Source: Enterobacter sp. ENT03 | GTDB lineage: Bacteria > Pseudomonadota > Gammaproteobacteria > Enterobacterales > Enterobacteriaceae | Assembly: GCF_019218745.1 (NCBI RefSeq) | Contig: NZ_JAHUXA010000002.1 | Span: 273,066-337,065, forward strand | Length of the DNA stretch: 64,000 nucleotides | Reading direction: 5' to 3' | Part shown: piece after piece, positions 39,409-47,600 of the stretch | How positions within the stretch are numbered: position 1 is the first letter of the stretch | Layout: each line of letters starts with the position of its first letter | Notes under the pieces: model-generated | Seen by the model: only the letters and a program-made list of their open reading frames with translations | What the model was told of the DNA's origin: nothing | Database searches by the model: none | Program-made: the position numbers and the translations under genes

Positions 39409-40058
39409 TGAACTGGGGGGCGCTTATTACCGCTGATGACGGCACGGCATTTATTACTGATGAGTCAACACCTATCTCTCTTCAGGGTATATACACAGCA
39501 TCCGGAAGCAGGACGGTTACGCAATCAATACCCGTTAACACCGACGATGTAGTATTGCCGTTTTGCCTGGCAACCGGAGATGCTTACTTTACCTATGGAA
39601 TTAACGGCTCAATACTGAACGTTACTGCGCAAACAAATGACTCTAATTCCTCTCCATTTTCTTTCACATGCTATGTCTTTACCACCCGCGCTCAGCCCGT
39701 TCCTGCATGGGGTGTGGCAATATGGAATAAGAACGGAAAATGTATATTAACAAATGAAACAAAGGTTCTTACCGATGTGGTTAATATTGGCACAAAGGGT
39801 GGTTCCAGTTCAGGGATGAACCTGACCAGCACAAGGGCCGGAAAGTGGGCAATAATTCCGGAGGTGGCAGGATTCTATGTTGGGGTCATTCAGCAGCGGC
39901 CATTTCAGATAGGGGTAGGTTTTACGGCGAGATACAATGGTTCTAATACTGTAATCACGGGTATTATGGGATCAACTGTGCCTGCTGGCGGCCAGCTCGG
40001 CACTCCCTTAGATATGAAGACAGCTGTGAGAGCTATCGATGTGTCACGCTATGAGTAG
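39408..40058 (+). CDS. tail-tip-associated protein, unknown function
   Basis: A 216-residue beta-rich protein coupled to the previous gene (TAATG overlap). It has an internal AWGVAIWNKNGKCILTNETKVL segment similar in style to the N-terminus of the upstream protein. It is probably a structural or adhesion accessory of the tail tip. No enzymatic motif is visible. Confidence 0.6.
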   Translation: MNWGALITADDGTAFITDESTPISLQGIYTASGSRTVTQSIPVNTDDVVLPFCLATGDAYFTYGINGSILNVTAQTNDSNSSPFSFTCYVFTTRAQPVPAWGVAIWNKNGKCILTNETKVLTDVVNIGTKGGSSSGMNLTSTRAGKWAIIPEVAGFYVGVIQQRPFQIGVGFTARYNGSNTVITGIMGSTVPAGGQLGTPLDMKTAVRAIDVSRYE

Positions 40059-40165
40059 TTTATAGATTTAGTCGATCAATAATCGATAAACGATCTGATT
40101 TATGCGTTTCATTTATTCAAAATCAGCTGGTAGCGTCCTTTATTATTTATATAAGGTAGCTGCAC

Positions 40166-40396
40166 ATGTTTAAAAAAATCATTATCGCCATTCCGTTTCT
40201 GTTATCCGCCTGTGCTGGATCCTTGCCTTCACAAAAACCGATTTGCCAGTCCACCGCTATAATCGGCGGCCAGGAATATAGCGTTAATATCTACGGAGCG
40301 CGCAAGCAAAATGGTCAGACGCTTTTGAAAGCAGGTTATCCATTTAACTGGCAGTGGGTTAATCTTTCTAACTTTACGAACACCAACTGCAAATAA
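40166..40396 (+). CDS. cor: Cor-like superinfection exclusion lipoprotein
   Basis: A 76-residue lipoprotein with a lipobox (LLSA-Cys16) and the pattern of phage Cor proteins of phi80, N15 and HK022: CQSTAIIGGQEYSVNIYGARK, then AGYPFNWQWVNLSNFT and a C-terminal cysteine. As I recall, Cor in the outer membrane blocks FhuA and so excludes T1/phi80-type phages. Its location after J matches those phages. The gene has its own upstream AT-rich region and a strong terminator, consistent with expression in the lysogen. Confidence 0.8.
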   Translation: MFKKIIIAIPFLLSACAGSLPSQKPICQSTAIIGGQEYSVNIYGARKQNGQTLLKAGYPFNWQWVNLSNFTNTNCK

Positions 40397-40411
40397 TACA
40401 AGTCCATTTCA

Positions 40412-40436
40412 CAAACCCGCCTCGGCGGGTTTTTTT
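40412..40436 (+). terminator. terminator after cor
   Basis: ACCCGC-CTCG-GCGGGT stem-loop followed by six T. Confidence 0.8.
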
Positions 40437-40452
40437 ATTGCCCGGAGAAAAT

Positions 40453-41715
40453 ATGATTTACAACGTAGGTACAGTTTCATTCAGCGGTAATACGATCACT
40501 GGCTCTGGAACCAACTTCACTGCACCGGCAAGTCAGATCCGCATCGGCCAGACACTGATAATTGCTACAAATCCTGTGCAGCTTGTGCAAATAACGGGCA
40601 TCAACAGCGCGACATCACTCACTGTAACTCCAGCGGCTTCTCCCGCAGTAAGCAGTCAGAAGTATGGCATTCTGGTAACAGACAGCCTTTCCGTTGATGG
40701 CCTGGCGCAAAGCATCTCACTCCTCATTAATGAATATGATGAGAACATCGGCGCATGGGAGGCTTTTGCCAGTACGAGCGCAAATCAGAGTGTCACAGTC
40801 ACCATCAACGGCCAGAGCATCACTATTCCTGCGGTGGGTAAGCTATTGCAAAAAGGAAGCAATGGCGCGCTGGCGGTTAAAGATGGCGGTACCGGCGCAA
40901 ATGACGCCGCAGGCGCTCGCTCAAACCTCGGTTTAGGATATGGCACCACAGCAGGCACTGTTGCTGCCGGGGATGACTCGCGATTTAATACCATCGATGG
41001 CAAGACCGGTGGCGTTATTAAGGGTGGCACGACTGTCACGCCTGTATCGGGGGATTTAACCGGTCCACGGTCATTTATTGGTGCCGGCAGCCTTGATCTT
41101 TACGCCTCATCACTTCCCAATGTTGCATTTTATTACGGGAACGCCGCGACTTACACATCGCGATTCATCGAAGCCTCGGCAGGCGTAATGGCGTTGCAGG
41201 CTGGAGGCGGCATAGCCAGATTAAGGGTCGAGGGCGGGATTGTGTGTCGCGCCGGGTTGACCGGCGTTTCCCGCTCGAATTGCTTTAACTTCGACTTCTC
41301 AGGCGGGACCCTGCTTTACATCGATCAGACCCTGATAGGCAGCGTCAACACGTCATCCGTTTCTGATAAGCGACTAAAAAAAGAGGTTGTTTACCAGGAC
41401 GACTCGGACAATATCGCCGCCTATGAACAGGTAATGCAATGGCGTCCGGCGACCTACAGGTTCAAAGCTCGCGGTGAGCTGATCCCCGAGTCGGATACTA
41501 AACTCGGGATTATCGCGAATGACCTCGTAGAGATTAGCCCCGAGTGTGTAGACGGGCATGGCCTTGATGATTCCTATGATGGCATCAATCCGTATAACGC
41601 TTACTATCTGGATCATGATGCCATGCTGATGAAACTGACTATGGCTATTCAGCACCAGTCCGGGCTGATTGAAAAGCTTCAGAGTGAGATTCAGGAACTT
41701 AAATCTGGTTCATAA
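40453..41715 (+). CDS. tail fibre with self-cleaving S74 chaperone domain
   Basis: A 420-residue side fibre protein. The N-terminal half is beta-rich and repetitive (GNTITGSGTNFT, VKDGGTGANDAAGARSNLGLG, the usual fibre motif). The last 120 residues form a peptidase S74 intramolecular chaperone with the Ser304-Lys306 dyad in SDKRLKKEV and a terminal coiled coil. The chaperone trimerises the fibre and then cuts itself off. I start at MIYNVGTVSFSG, with GGAGAAAAT upstream. Confidence 0.88.
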   Translation: MIYNVGTVSFSGNTITGSGTNFTAPASQIRIGQTLIIATNPVQLVQITGINSATSLTVTPAASPAVSSQKYGILVTDSLSVDGLAQSISLLINEYDENIGAWEAFASTSANQSVTVTINGQSITIPAVGKLLQKGSNGALAVKDGGTGANDAAGARSNLGLGYGTTAGTVAAGDDSRFNTIDGKTGGVIKGGTTVTPVSGDLTGPRSFIGAGSLDLYASSLPNVAFYYGNAATYTSRFIEASAGVMALQAGGGIARLRVEGGIVCRAGLTGVSRSNCFNFDFSGGTLLYIDQTLIGSVNTSSVSDKRLKKEVVYQDDSDNIAAYEQVMQWRPATYRFKARGELIPESDTKLGIIANDLVEISPECVDGHGLDDSYDGINPYNAYYLDHDAMLMKLTMAIQHQSGLIEKLQSEIQELKSGS

Positions 41716-41739
41716 CAACTTATCGGCTGTTCAGCGATA

Positions 41740-41871
41740 TTAACAATCGAGCAGTGGGCGCAGGCCGGGAGGCTTATAGAAAACGGCGTGAACAGAAAGC
41801 AGGTGGCGATCATCTATGACGTGGCAGTGTGCACTTTGTATAAAAAATTCCCGGTGTCAAAACAGGTTTAA
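41740..41871 (+). pseudogene. C-terminal remnant of a serine DNA invertase
   Basis: A 43-codon frame without a start, in the same frame as the tail fibre, encodes TIEQWAQAGRLIENGVNRKQVAIIYDVAVCTLYKKFPVSKQV (given in parts: QWAQAGRLIENG, VAIIYDVAVCTLYKKFP). This is the helix-turn-helix end of Gin/Hin/Pin-type invertases. The catalytic serine domain is missing. Invertases usually switch fibre genes, so this is probably a scar of a former fibre-inversion module. Confidence 0.7.
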
Positions 41872-42009
41872 CTGCGCGCACATCAAGTATGCAAAGAAAA
41901 TTTACAAATACCACAATTCGATAGACGAGAAAAACTTCCACTCGAAGCCGTGAGGCTTTGAGCGGGTGGCACCCAGGTAGACTCTTGCGTTTCTTTCGGA
42001 ATAAAACTA

Positions 42010-42025
42010 CTGTATATATACACAG
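42010..42025 (+). promoter_or_regulatory. LexA box upstream of the umuD-like pseudogene
   Basis: CTGT-ATATATAC-ACAG, a perfect match to the enterobacterial SOS box CTGT-N8-ACAG, 21 bp upstream of the ATG. Confidence 0.9.
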
Positions 42026-42046
42026 TAAGTTACAAAGGAGGTAATT

Positions 42047-42375
42047 ATGCGACTACAACGCCTTATTTTTCCGGACGTTCCGGTATATATCCCTGTTTAT
42101 GGGGATCTCATTTCGGCAGGCTTTCCCAGTCCTGCCGCTGACTATATCGAGAGCGGCATCGATCTGTGTCGCATCTTATTCTCCACCCCTCATCGACATA
42201 TACACTTCGCGTCGCCAGAGATTCAATGATCAATGCCGGCATCCTCGATGGTTCATACCTTCTCATTGATTTCAGCCTCCATCCCGAAGACGGTGATATT
42301 GTCGTCAGTAACATCGTGGGCGGGTCTGGTTTCTACAAAGATTCCCGCACAACGGGCGGGAATCGGGTAAGCTGA
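42047..42375 (+). pseudogene. umuD-like SOS gene, frameshifted and truncated
   Basis: The first frame encodes a UmuD-type N-terminus (VPVYIPVYGDLISAGFPSPAADYIE) including the Ala-Gly cleavage position, then shifts. The continuation in another frame is LILHPSSTYTLRVARDSMINAG, with the catalytic serine in RDSM, running to GDIVV before diverging to a stop at 42375. An extra TG in the TGTG at about 42165-42168 accounts for the shift. The part that should carry the catalytic lysine is also missing. It sits behind AAGGAGG and an intact LexA box, so it is probably still transcribed but not functional. Confidence 0.75.
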
Positions 42376-42394
42376 ACGGCATGAAATTGCCGGG

Positions 42395-42997
42395 CTAGTT
42401 TAAAAATGGATAAACTTTAAAAGAAGCCCATAAATCATTGTTAAGTGCCAACAAACCTACGGAGATATAGGATAATATCGCAAGTGCTCCTGTAAAATAA
42501 AGTATGGATTTCTTTATTTTTTTCCAAAGAATTAGGGCTGGAATTGAAGTTACGGCAATCACACCCATCTGATAACAAAATTGTCTGGCAATGTCACCAT
42601 CACTCCAAGGGTATATAAAAACATAAGGGGCGAAAAGTATTAAATGGACAAGTCTAAGTATAACCCCTATACATGCCCCAGGTATTGCAAAAAAGCCCCC
42701 CGCGCTTTGTAATAATAAGCTTGCCCTCATGCCGGGTATGAGAATAAAAAAATTAAGAATAGCCCAGAATATTAATATTATCGTGGCATAGCCAAAAAGA
42801 GTGCTTAACCCAGATTGACCGCCAACTGCTGTAAACTGTGGCGTCTGGTAAGACTGGCTCGGCTGACTAACTGATTTGCTGGCATCACATGCACTTTGCC
42901 AGCTCTCTGCATTGTCTGCCTGCCATTTATGATCATACTGTGTAAAAGGCCTGTCACTGGTAACATACTTGCCTTCATCATCTTGCCTAACACCCAT
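42395..42997 (-). CDS. multi-pass membrane protein (accessory)
   Basis: A 200-residue AT-rich gene product on the minus strand. An N-terminal hydrophilic region of about 65 residues (Gln/Ser-rich, WQADNAESWQSACDAS) is followed by four or so transmembrane segments (FGYATIILIFWAILNFFILI, IPGACIGVILRLVHLILFAPYVF, MGVIAVTSIPALIL, FTGALAILSYISVGLLAL). It lies at the prophage right end, beyond the fibre gene, in a typical moron position. No family recognised; lysogenic conversion or exclusion is a guess. Confidence 0.65.
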   Translation of the reverse strand: MGVRQDDEGKYVTSDRPFTQYDHKWQADNAESWQSACDASKSVSQPSQSYQTPQFTAVGGQSGLSTLFGYATIILIFWAILNFFILIPGMRASLLLQSAGGFFAIPGACIGVILRLVHLILFAPYVFIYPWSDGDIARQFCYQMGVIAVTSIPALILWKKIKKSILYFTGALAILSYISVGLLALNNDLWASFKVYPFLN

Positions 42998-43194
42998 ATT
43001 TAAGCCCCACTATTTTTATTCATGCCGACATGTGTAGTTGTACGACTTATACTTAATGGAAGGTACGATCCCGTAGTCGTTACACTTGATATGATAACGC
43101 AATATGACCTATACAGAAGAGAACAATTACAGCAACCACTTCCGGTAGGATGCGGTCTCTAGCATTCAACATAACTCTCTGGGGCTTTCAGGAT

Positions 43195-43433
43195 TTAACC
43201 CGCAGCCAGCCTCATATCGGCCTCTTCAAACATATCTTCCAACATGCGATTCAGTTTTTCCTGATCACTCTTGCTGGCATCGCTATTTGAGCCGCTCGCC
43301 TGCATCGGCTCCACCTTCACTTCGGCATAAGGGAAATATAGTGCGCTCGCTTCGTCAGCTCCGCCAGAATGATATCTCTGGCCCTTTCAAGTCCCTCTAC
43401 GTTTCGTTTGTCATAAACCAGTTCAACGAACAT
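43195..43433 (-). pseudogene. dinI-like SOS gene, frameshifted
   Basis: On the minus strand, MFVELVYDKRNVEGLERARD...AELTKRAHY matches the start of phage DinI-like proteins, then meets an early stop. The other frame continues FPYAEVKVEPMQASG...KLNRMLEDMFEEADMRLAAG to a stop at 43195. The 239-bp span lacks one base for a continuous frame of about 79 residues, placing the lesion near 43337-43345. DinI modulates RecA filaments. The LexA box 43 bp upstream is intact. Confidence 0.7.
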
Positions 43434-43475
43434 AAAAGACTGCGGAAAGAACTGTGGTTGCAAACAGTATTTTCA

Positions 43476-43491
43476 CTGTAAAAATAAACAG
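43476..43491 (-). promoter_or_regulatory. LexA box upstream of the dinI-like pseudogene
   Basis: CTGT-AAAAATAA-ACAG (plus strand), matching CTGT-N8-ACAG, 43 bp upstream of the minus-strand dinI-like ATG. Confidence 0.8.
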
Positions 43492-43550
43492 TGTCATAAA
43501 GAGTACGGAGAGGAAGGGTATGTGTTTTTTTTGTTACCCTTATTTACAAA

Positions 43551-43582
43551 TAGAAAAACCCCAGACCGTGAGATCTGGGGTT
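43551..43582 (-). terminator. phage-borne terminator now serving ssrA
   Basis: AACCCC...GGGGTT stem (43557-43562 with 43577-43582, extended inward by AGA/TCT) followed on the minus strand by TTTTTCTATTT. It lies 124 bp beyond the ssrA 3' end, inside the prophage, and is the first terminator-like structure met by ssrA transcripts. Confidence 0.7.
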
Positions 43583-43588
43583 AATTTA

Positions 43589-43604
43589 AAGTGCACGTGC
43601 ACTT
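43589..43604. repeat. 16-bp perfect palindrome near attR
   Basis: AAGTGCACGTGCACTT is a perfect inverted repeat followed by a partial repeat (CACGTGCAT). It lies about 100 bp inside the prophage right end, where recombinase or accessory-factor sites are expected, but no specific protein can be assigned. Confidence 0.35.
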
Positions 43605-43705
43605 CACGTGCATATTTTTGTCTTTTCTCGGTCTGCCTGCTGTCTGGTCAGTGTCCGTAAGTGGCTGTTTTTATTGCCGCTGTCCGGTTACAGTCCTATC
43701 AAAAG

Positions 43706-43738
43706 TGGTGGAGCTGGCGGGAGTTGAACCCGCGTCCG
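43706..43738. repeat. attR: prophage right attachment site within ssrA
   Basis: The 3' end of ssrA, repeated at 512-544 with one mismatch. The phage-supplied sequence restores the tmRNA acceptor stem, T arm and CCA end, so integration leaves the gene intact. Confidence 0.85.
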
Positions 43739-44068
43739 AAATTCCTACATCCTCGGTACTACATGCTTAGTCTGTCTTTACATTCGCTTGCCAGCTGCGA
43801 ACAGACACGCCACTGACAAACTAGCCTGATTAGTTTTAACGCTTCAACCCCAGGCAGGGCATCCACGCGATCTCTTTTGGGTTTGACCTCTCTTGATCCC
43901 CGTCCTAAGAGCGGAGGCTAGGGAGAGAGGGCTCTTAGCAGGTTATTAAGCTGCTAAAGCGTAGTTTTCGTCGTTTGCGACTATTTTTTTGCGGCTTTTT
44001 ACGAGGCAAACCGCCCCTCGGCATGCACCTTGGGTTTCGCAAATCCCGTCGAATCCAGAATCAGCCCC
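43706..44068 (-). ncRNA. ssrA: tmRNA
   Basis: A 363-nt tmRNA, the same length as in E. coli. The 5' GGGGCTGATTCTGG and 3' CCAGCTCCACCA form the tRNA-like acceptor. The resume codon and tag frame (43978 down to 43949) encode ANDENYALAA followed by two TAA stops. Pseudoknot-forming regions lie between. It rescues stalled ribosomes with SmpB, whose gene is 18 kb away here because the bap locus lies between them. A -10 box TATACT lies at 44083-44088 upstream. Confidence 0.97.
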
Positions 44069-44643
44069 AATGTGTTGAACTCAGTATAACAGATTTTTGA
44101 CACGACACACCAGTCCATAAGCCTGCAACTTACGTCTGACGCGCGTTCGCTTAAAGTATGAACAGCGCGCAGCGCCTGAGGTGTAAGCGTCGCTTCACTT
44201 CTCTGAAGCTCTCCTGAATATTATTAAATAAAATAACCTGTCCAGAAAAATAAAAGGATACAGGATATATCTTTATTTGGTATTTACGTTCAGCTTACAT
44301 TATATGAATTTAAAGTAATCACCTGTGAGTCTATTTAAGCAGTGCTTAACTCTTATTTTAGTGGGTCAGGATATATCCTGTTTTTCCAAAAAATATGTAT
44401 GAATTTGTGATATTGGAATTTGCCAATTATGGAAAACTCATTATATATTTTAAGCAGATGATTTTCGTAGTTCTGCAATGGATGAAACATCAAAACCACC
44501 AAACATCAAAGATTTACCTCAAAAACCGCTCCCAAATTGTAACCGAGCTCAATTCTGCCAGATAACTTTGGCTGCCATTGGCTTATCCAAAATAAATACG
44601 TCAGGTGCGTGATAACAGGCACTTGCTGCAAGAGGAAGATAAT
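44069..44643 (+). promoter_or_regulatory. AT-rich bapA upstream region
   Basis: 575 bp without a gene between ssrA and bapA, strongly AT-rich from about 44220. It contains a perfect 14-bp palindrome CAGGATATATCCTG (44367-44380) and a partial copy CAGGATATATC (44262-44272) 105 bp upstream, which may be regulator sites. H-NS-type silencing would fit the base composition. I cannot assign a specific regulator. Confidence 0.5.
44083..44088 (-). promoter_or_regulatory. ssrA promoter -10 box
   Basis: TATACT on the minus strand, 15 bp upstream of the mature tmRNA 5' end, preceded by a GTGTCAAAAA stretch that may hold the -35 region. Confidence 0.6.
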
Positions 44644-47600
44644 ATGGCGCCGAAAAATGGCCTTCCCGGAACCGTGGATATTATAAATCAGAAAACCGGC
44701 GATGTTGTGATGGAATATCCGCAGAATGCGGATCGCGTCGTTAATCTCTCGCAGACAAGTGTTGTGCGCGTAAATGCTTCTCCCGCCTCGGTAAACTTTT
44801 ACGAGCGCGAAGGGAATGACCTGATTGTCCATATGAAAGATGGCACGACGGTGCGCTATCAGAAGTTCTTTTTTCTGGATGAAAATGGTCTGCATAGCCA
44901 GTTAGTTTTTCAGGACGATCTCGGTGCGCATCAGGCCGTGTTCCCGTTCGCCTCAGAAGCCGGACCCCTGGCCGCTGAAGCGATCGTACCGGTGATGTCT
45001 GAGGTTGCGGTTGATTCCTTAATTGGCGCAGGCGGCATTTCAGCCCTGGCGGTACTGGGCGGTCTGGCAGCCGTGGGCGGTATCGTGGGGGTCGCCGCGG
45101 CTTCCGGCGGCGGTGGTGGGGGCAGCGACAACGACAATAACAATGGTGGTACCACGCCACCGGGCGGTGGAGGCACTACACCCCCTGATGGCGGCGGTAC
45201 CACACCTCCGGACGGTGGCGGCACGACACCCCCTGATGGCGGCGGCACCACACCCCCTGACGGTGGCGGCACTACACCGCCTGATGGTGGCGGCACCACG
45301 CCGCCTGACGGTGGCGGAACGACACCGCCCCTTAACTCAACCCTGACCGTACAGCCCATTGCCGAAGATAATTTGCTCAACCAGCAAATGGTGTCGTTCA
45401 ATCAGGTACTGAGCGGATCTACCCAGGCGGCAAACGCGGGTAGCGTCATTACTATCATGTGGGGCAACAGCGTCTGGACCACCACGGTCAATGCTGACGG
45501 ATCCTGGGCCTTCACGTTCCCGCCTGCCATCCTGCAAAGTCTGGCACAGGGCCTGAGCACCATTAAAGTTCGCCTGGTGGATAACAGCGGGCGCACCATT
45601 GAAACCTCGATGCCGGTCATGGTGGATACCATTCCGCCTGCGCTGGATCCGGTCGATTTTGTACCCAACCGAATTTTCGACAGCTCACAACTGAGCGGCG
45701 ATAAGATCCTGCGCGGTTACTCCGACTCGGCAGACGAAGGCAGCACCGTTCTCATCACCCTGAATGGTAAAACCTACACGGCGATGGTCGATAATAACGG
45801 TAACTGGCAAACCACTATCCCGCTGGCAGATTTGCAGGCCCTGAGCAACGGCGGTAATTACACCATTGACTACAAAATCACCGATCTGGCGGGTAACATC
45901 ACCACCAGCAACAGCGGTTTTACGGTGAATCTTACCGCGCCGGTCATCGCGGTTAACCCGCTCACCGCCGATGATGTGCTCAATAATGCGGAGATCCAGC
46001 TCGATCAAATTCTCTCCGGCACCACGCAAAATATCGCCGCCGGTCAGACGGTGACGATTACGCTCGGCGGGCAGACGTTTTATGCGGTGGTGCAGGGCGA
46101 CGGCAGCTGGAGCGTGACGCTGCCGTCCGGCGATCTGCTGGCGCTGGCTGATGGCACCAATACCGTCACCGTCAGCGTGGTGGACAAAAATAACCAGACC
46201 CTCACCAGCACGCATCCGATCACCGTCGATACCGCGCAGACCGGTATCGCCATTGCGATTGTCTCCACCGATGATTATCTCAACGCGGCCGAAGTGACGC
46301 AGCCGCTGGAAGTGCGCGGCGTGACCACGGTGGTTGGCCCGGCGGTAACGGTGCGGGTGGAATTTAACGGTAAAACCTACGAGGCCGTCGTGGACAACGC
46401 CGGCTACTGGAGTGCCGTGATCCCCGCCGCCGATCTGGCAGAGCTTAAAGATGGCCCGCGTGAAATCACCGCCACCGTCACGCTCGGCACACAGAGCGCC
46501 TCCGACGAGCATATTCTGAACGTGGCAATCAACCACGTTCCACAGCCCACGCTGTCCACCCCCTTTGTTGACGGCATTCTGAACGCCGCCGAGCGCGAAG
46601 TGCCGCAGGTGGTGAGCGGTAACACTGGCGTCAGCGGCGGGGGCCAAAAAGTCTCCGTCTTGCTGGGCGGAAAAACCTACACCGCGACCGTCGACAGCGA
46701 CGGCAACTGGGCGATCACCGTACCGCCAGCCGATTTGCAGACCCTGCCGCAAGGGGCGGTGTCGATGATCGTCAACGCGTCGGATGCCGCAGGCAATACG
46801 GCGACGCTGCCCGGCAGCGCCATTGTCGACACGCTGGCACCGGACCTGGCGGTGCTGCCGGTTTCCGGCGACGGCCGTCTGGGCCTTCAGGACATGAACA
46901 TCGCCCAGGCGCTGAGCGGTATCTCATCGGTGAATGAAGCCGGACGGCCTGTCACCGTGGTGCTGAATAACAAAACCTACACCACCACCGTGGGCAGCGA
47001 CGGCAACTGGAGTATTACGCTGCCGCCAGCCGATCTGCGGGCGCTGGCTAGCGGCGCAAACGTGGCAAAAGTCACTCTCAGCGACGCCGCCGGTAACGAG
47101 CGCGTGGTTGAGCAGACGATTAATGTGAAAACGACACAGCCCAGCGCCACCGTGACGGCCTTTGCCGGTAGCGACGGGCTGGATGCGGCGGAAATCAAAA
47201 CTGATCAGCTGATGCGCGGTACCACCACCGATGCCGAGCCGGGCAGCCGGGTAGCGGTGACCATTGGCGGCAACACATATCAGTCCGTGGTCGCCAGTGA
47301 CGGCAGCTGGACGGTGTTGATCCCGTCCGGTGCACTGCATCAACTGACGCCGGGTGCCAATACCGTGCTGATCAGCGTTACCGATATTTATGGGCAGACG
47401 ACGAGCAGCCCGTATCCGGTCACCGTCGACAGCGCCCCAACGGCGGTCGCCATCAGCATTATCTCCGGCAATGACTACATTGGCGTACAGGAAGCCGCGG
47501 GTGTGGTGACCATCAGCGGCACCAGCGCCGGTCTGCCGCCGAATACTCCCGTCCAGGTGCTGGTAAACGGCACGTCCTATCCGGGCACGGTCGATGCAAA

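Noticed and set aside
43454..43660. Plus-strand 68-codon frame near attR
   Set aside because: It overlaps a LexA box, a terminator hairpin and a palindrome and has no coding character.
45685..46752. Long open frame on the minus strand inside bapA (and many similar ones to 56919)
   Set aside because: These are antisense shadows of the high-GC, codon-biased bapA repeats. They recur with the repeat period, are rich in His/Arg/Gly or Ser/Val, and have no ribosome binding sites.
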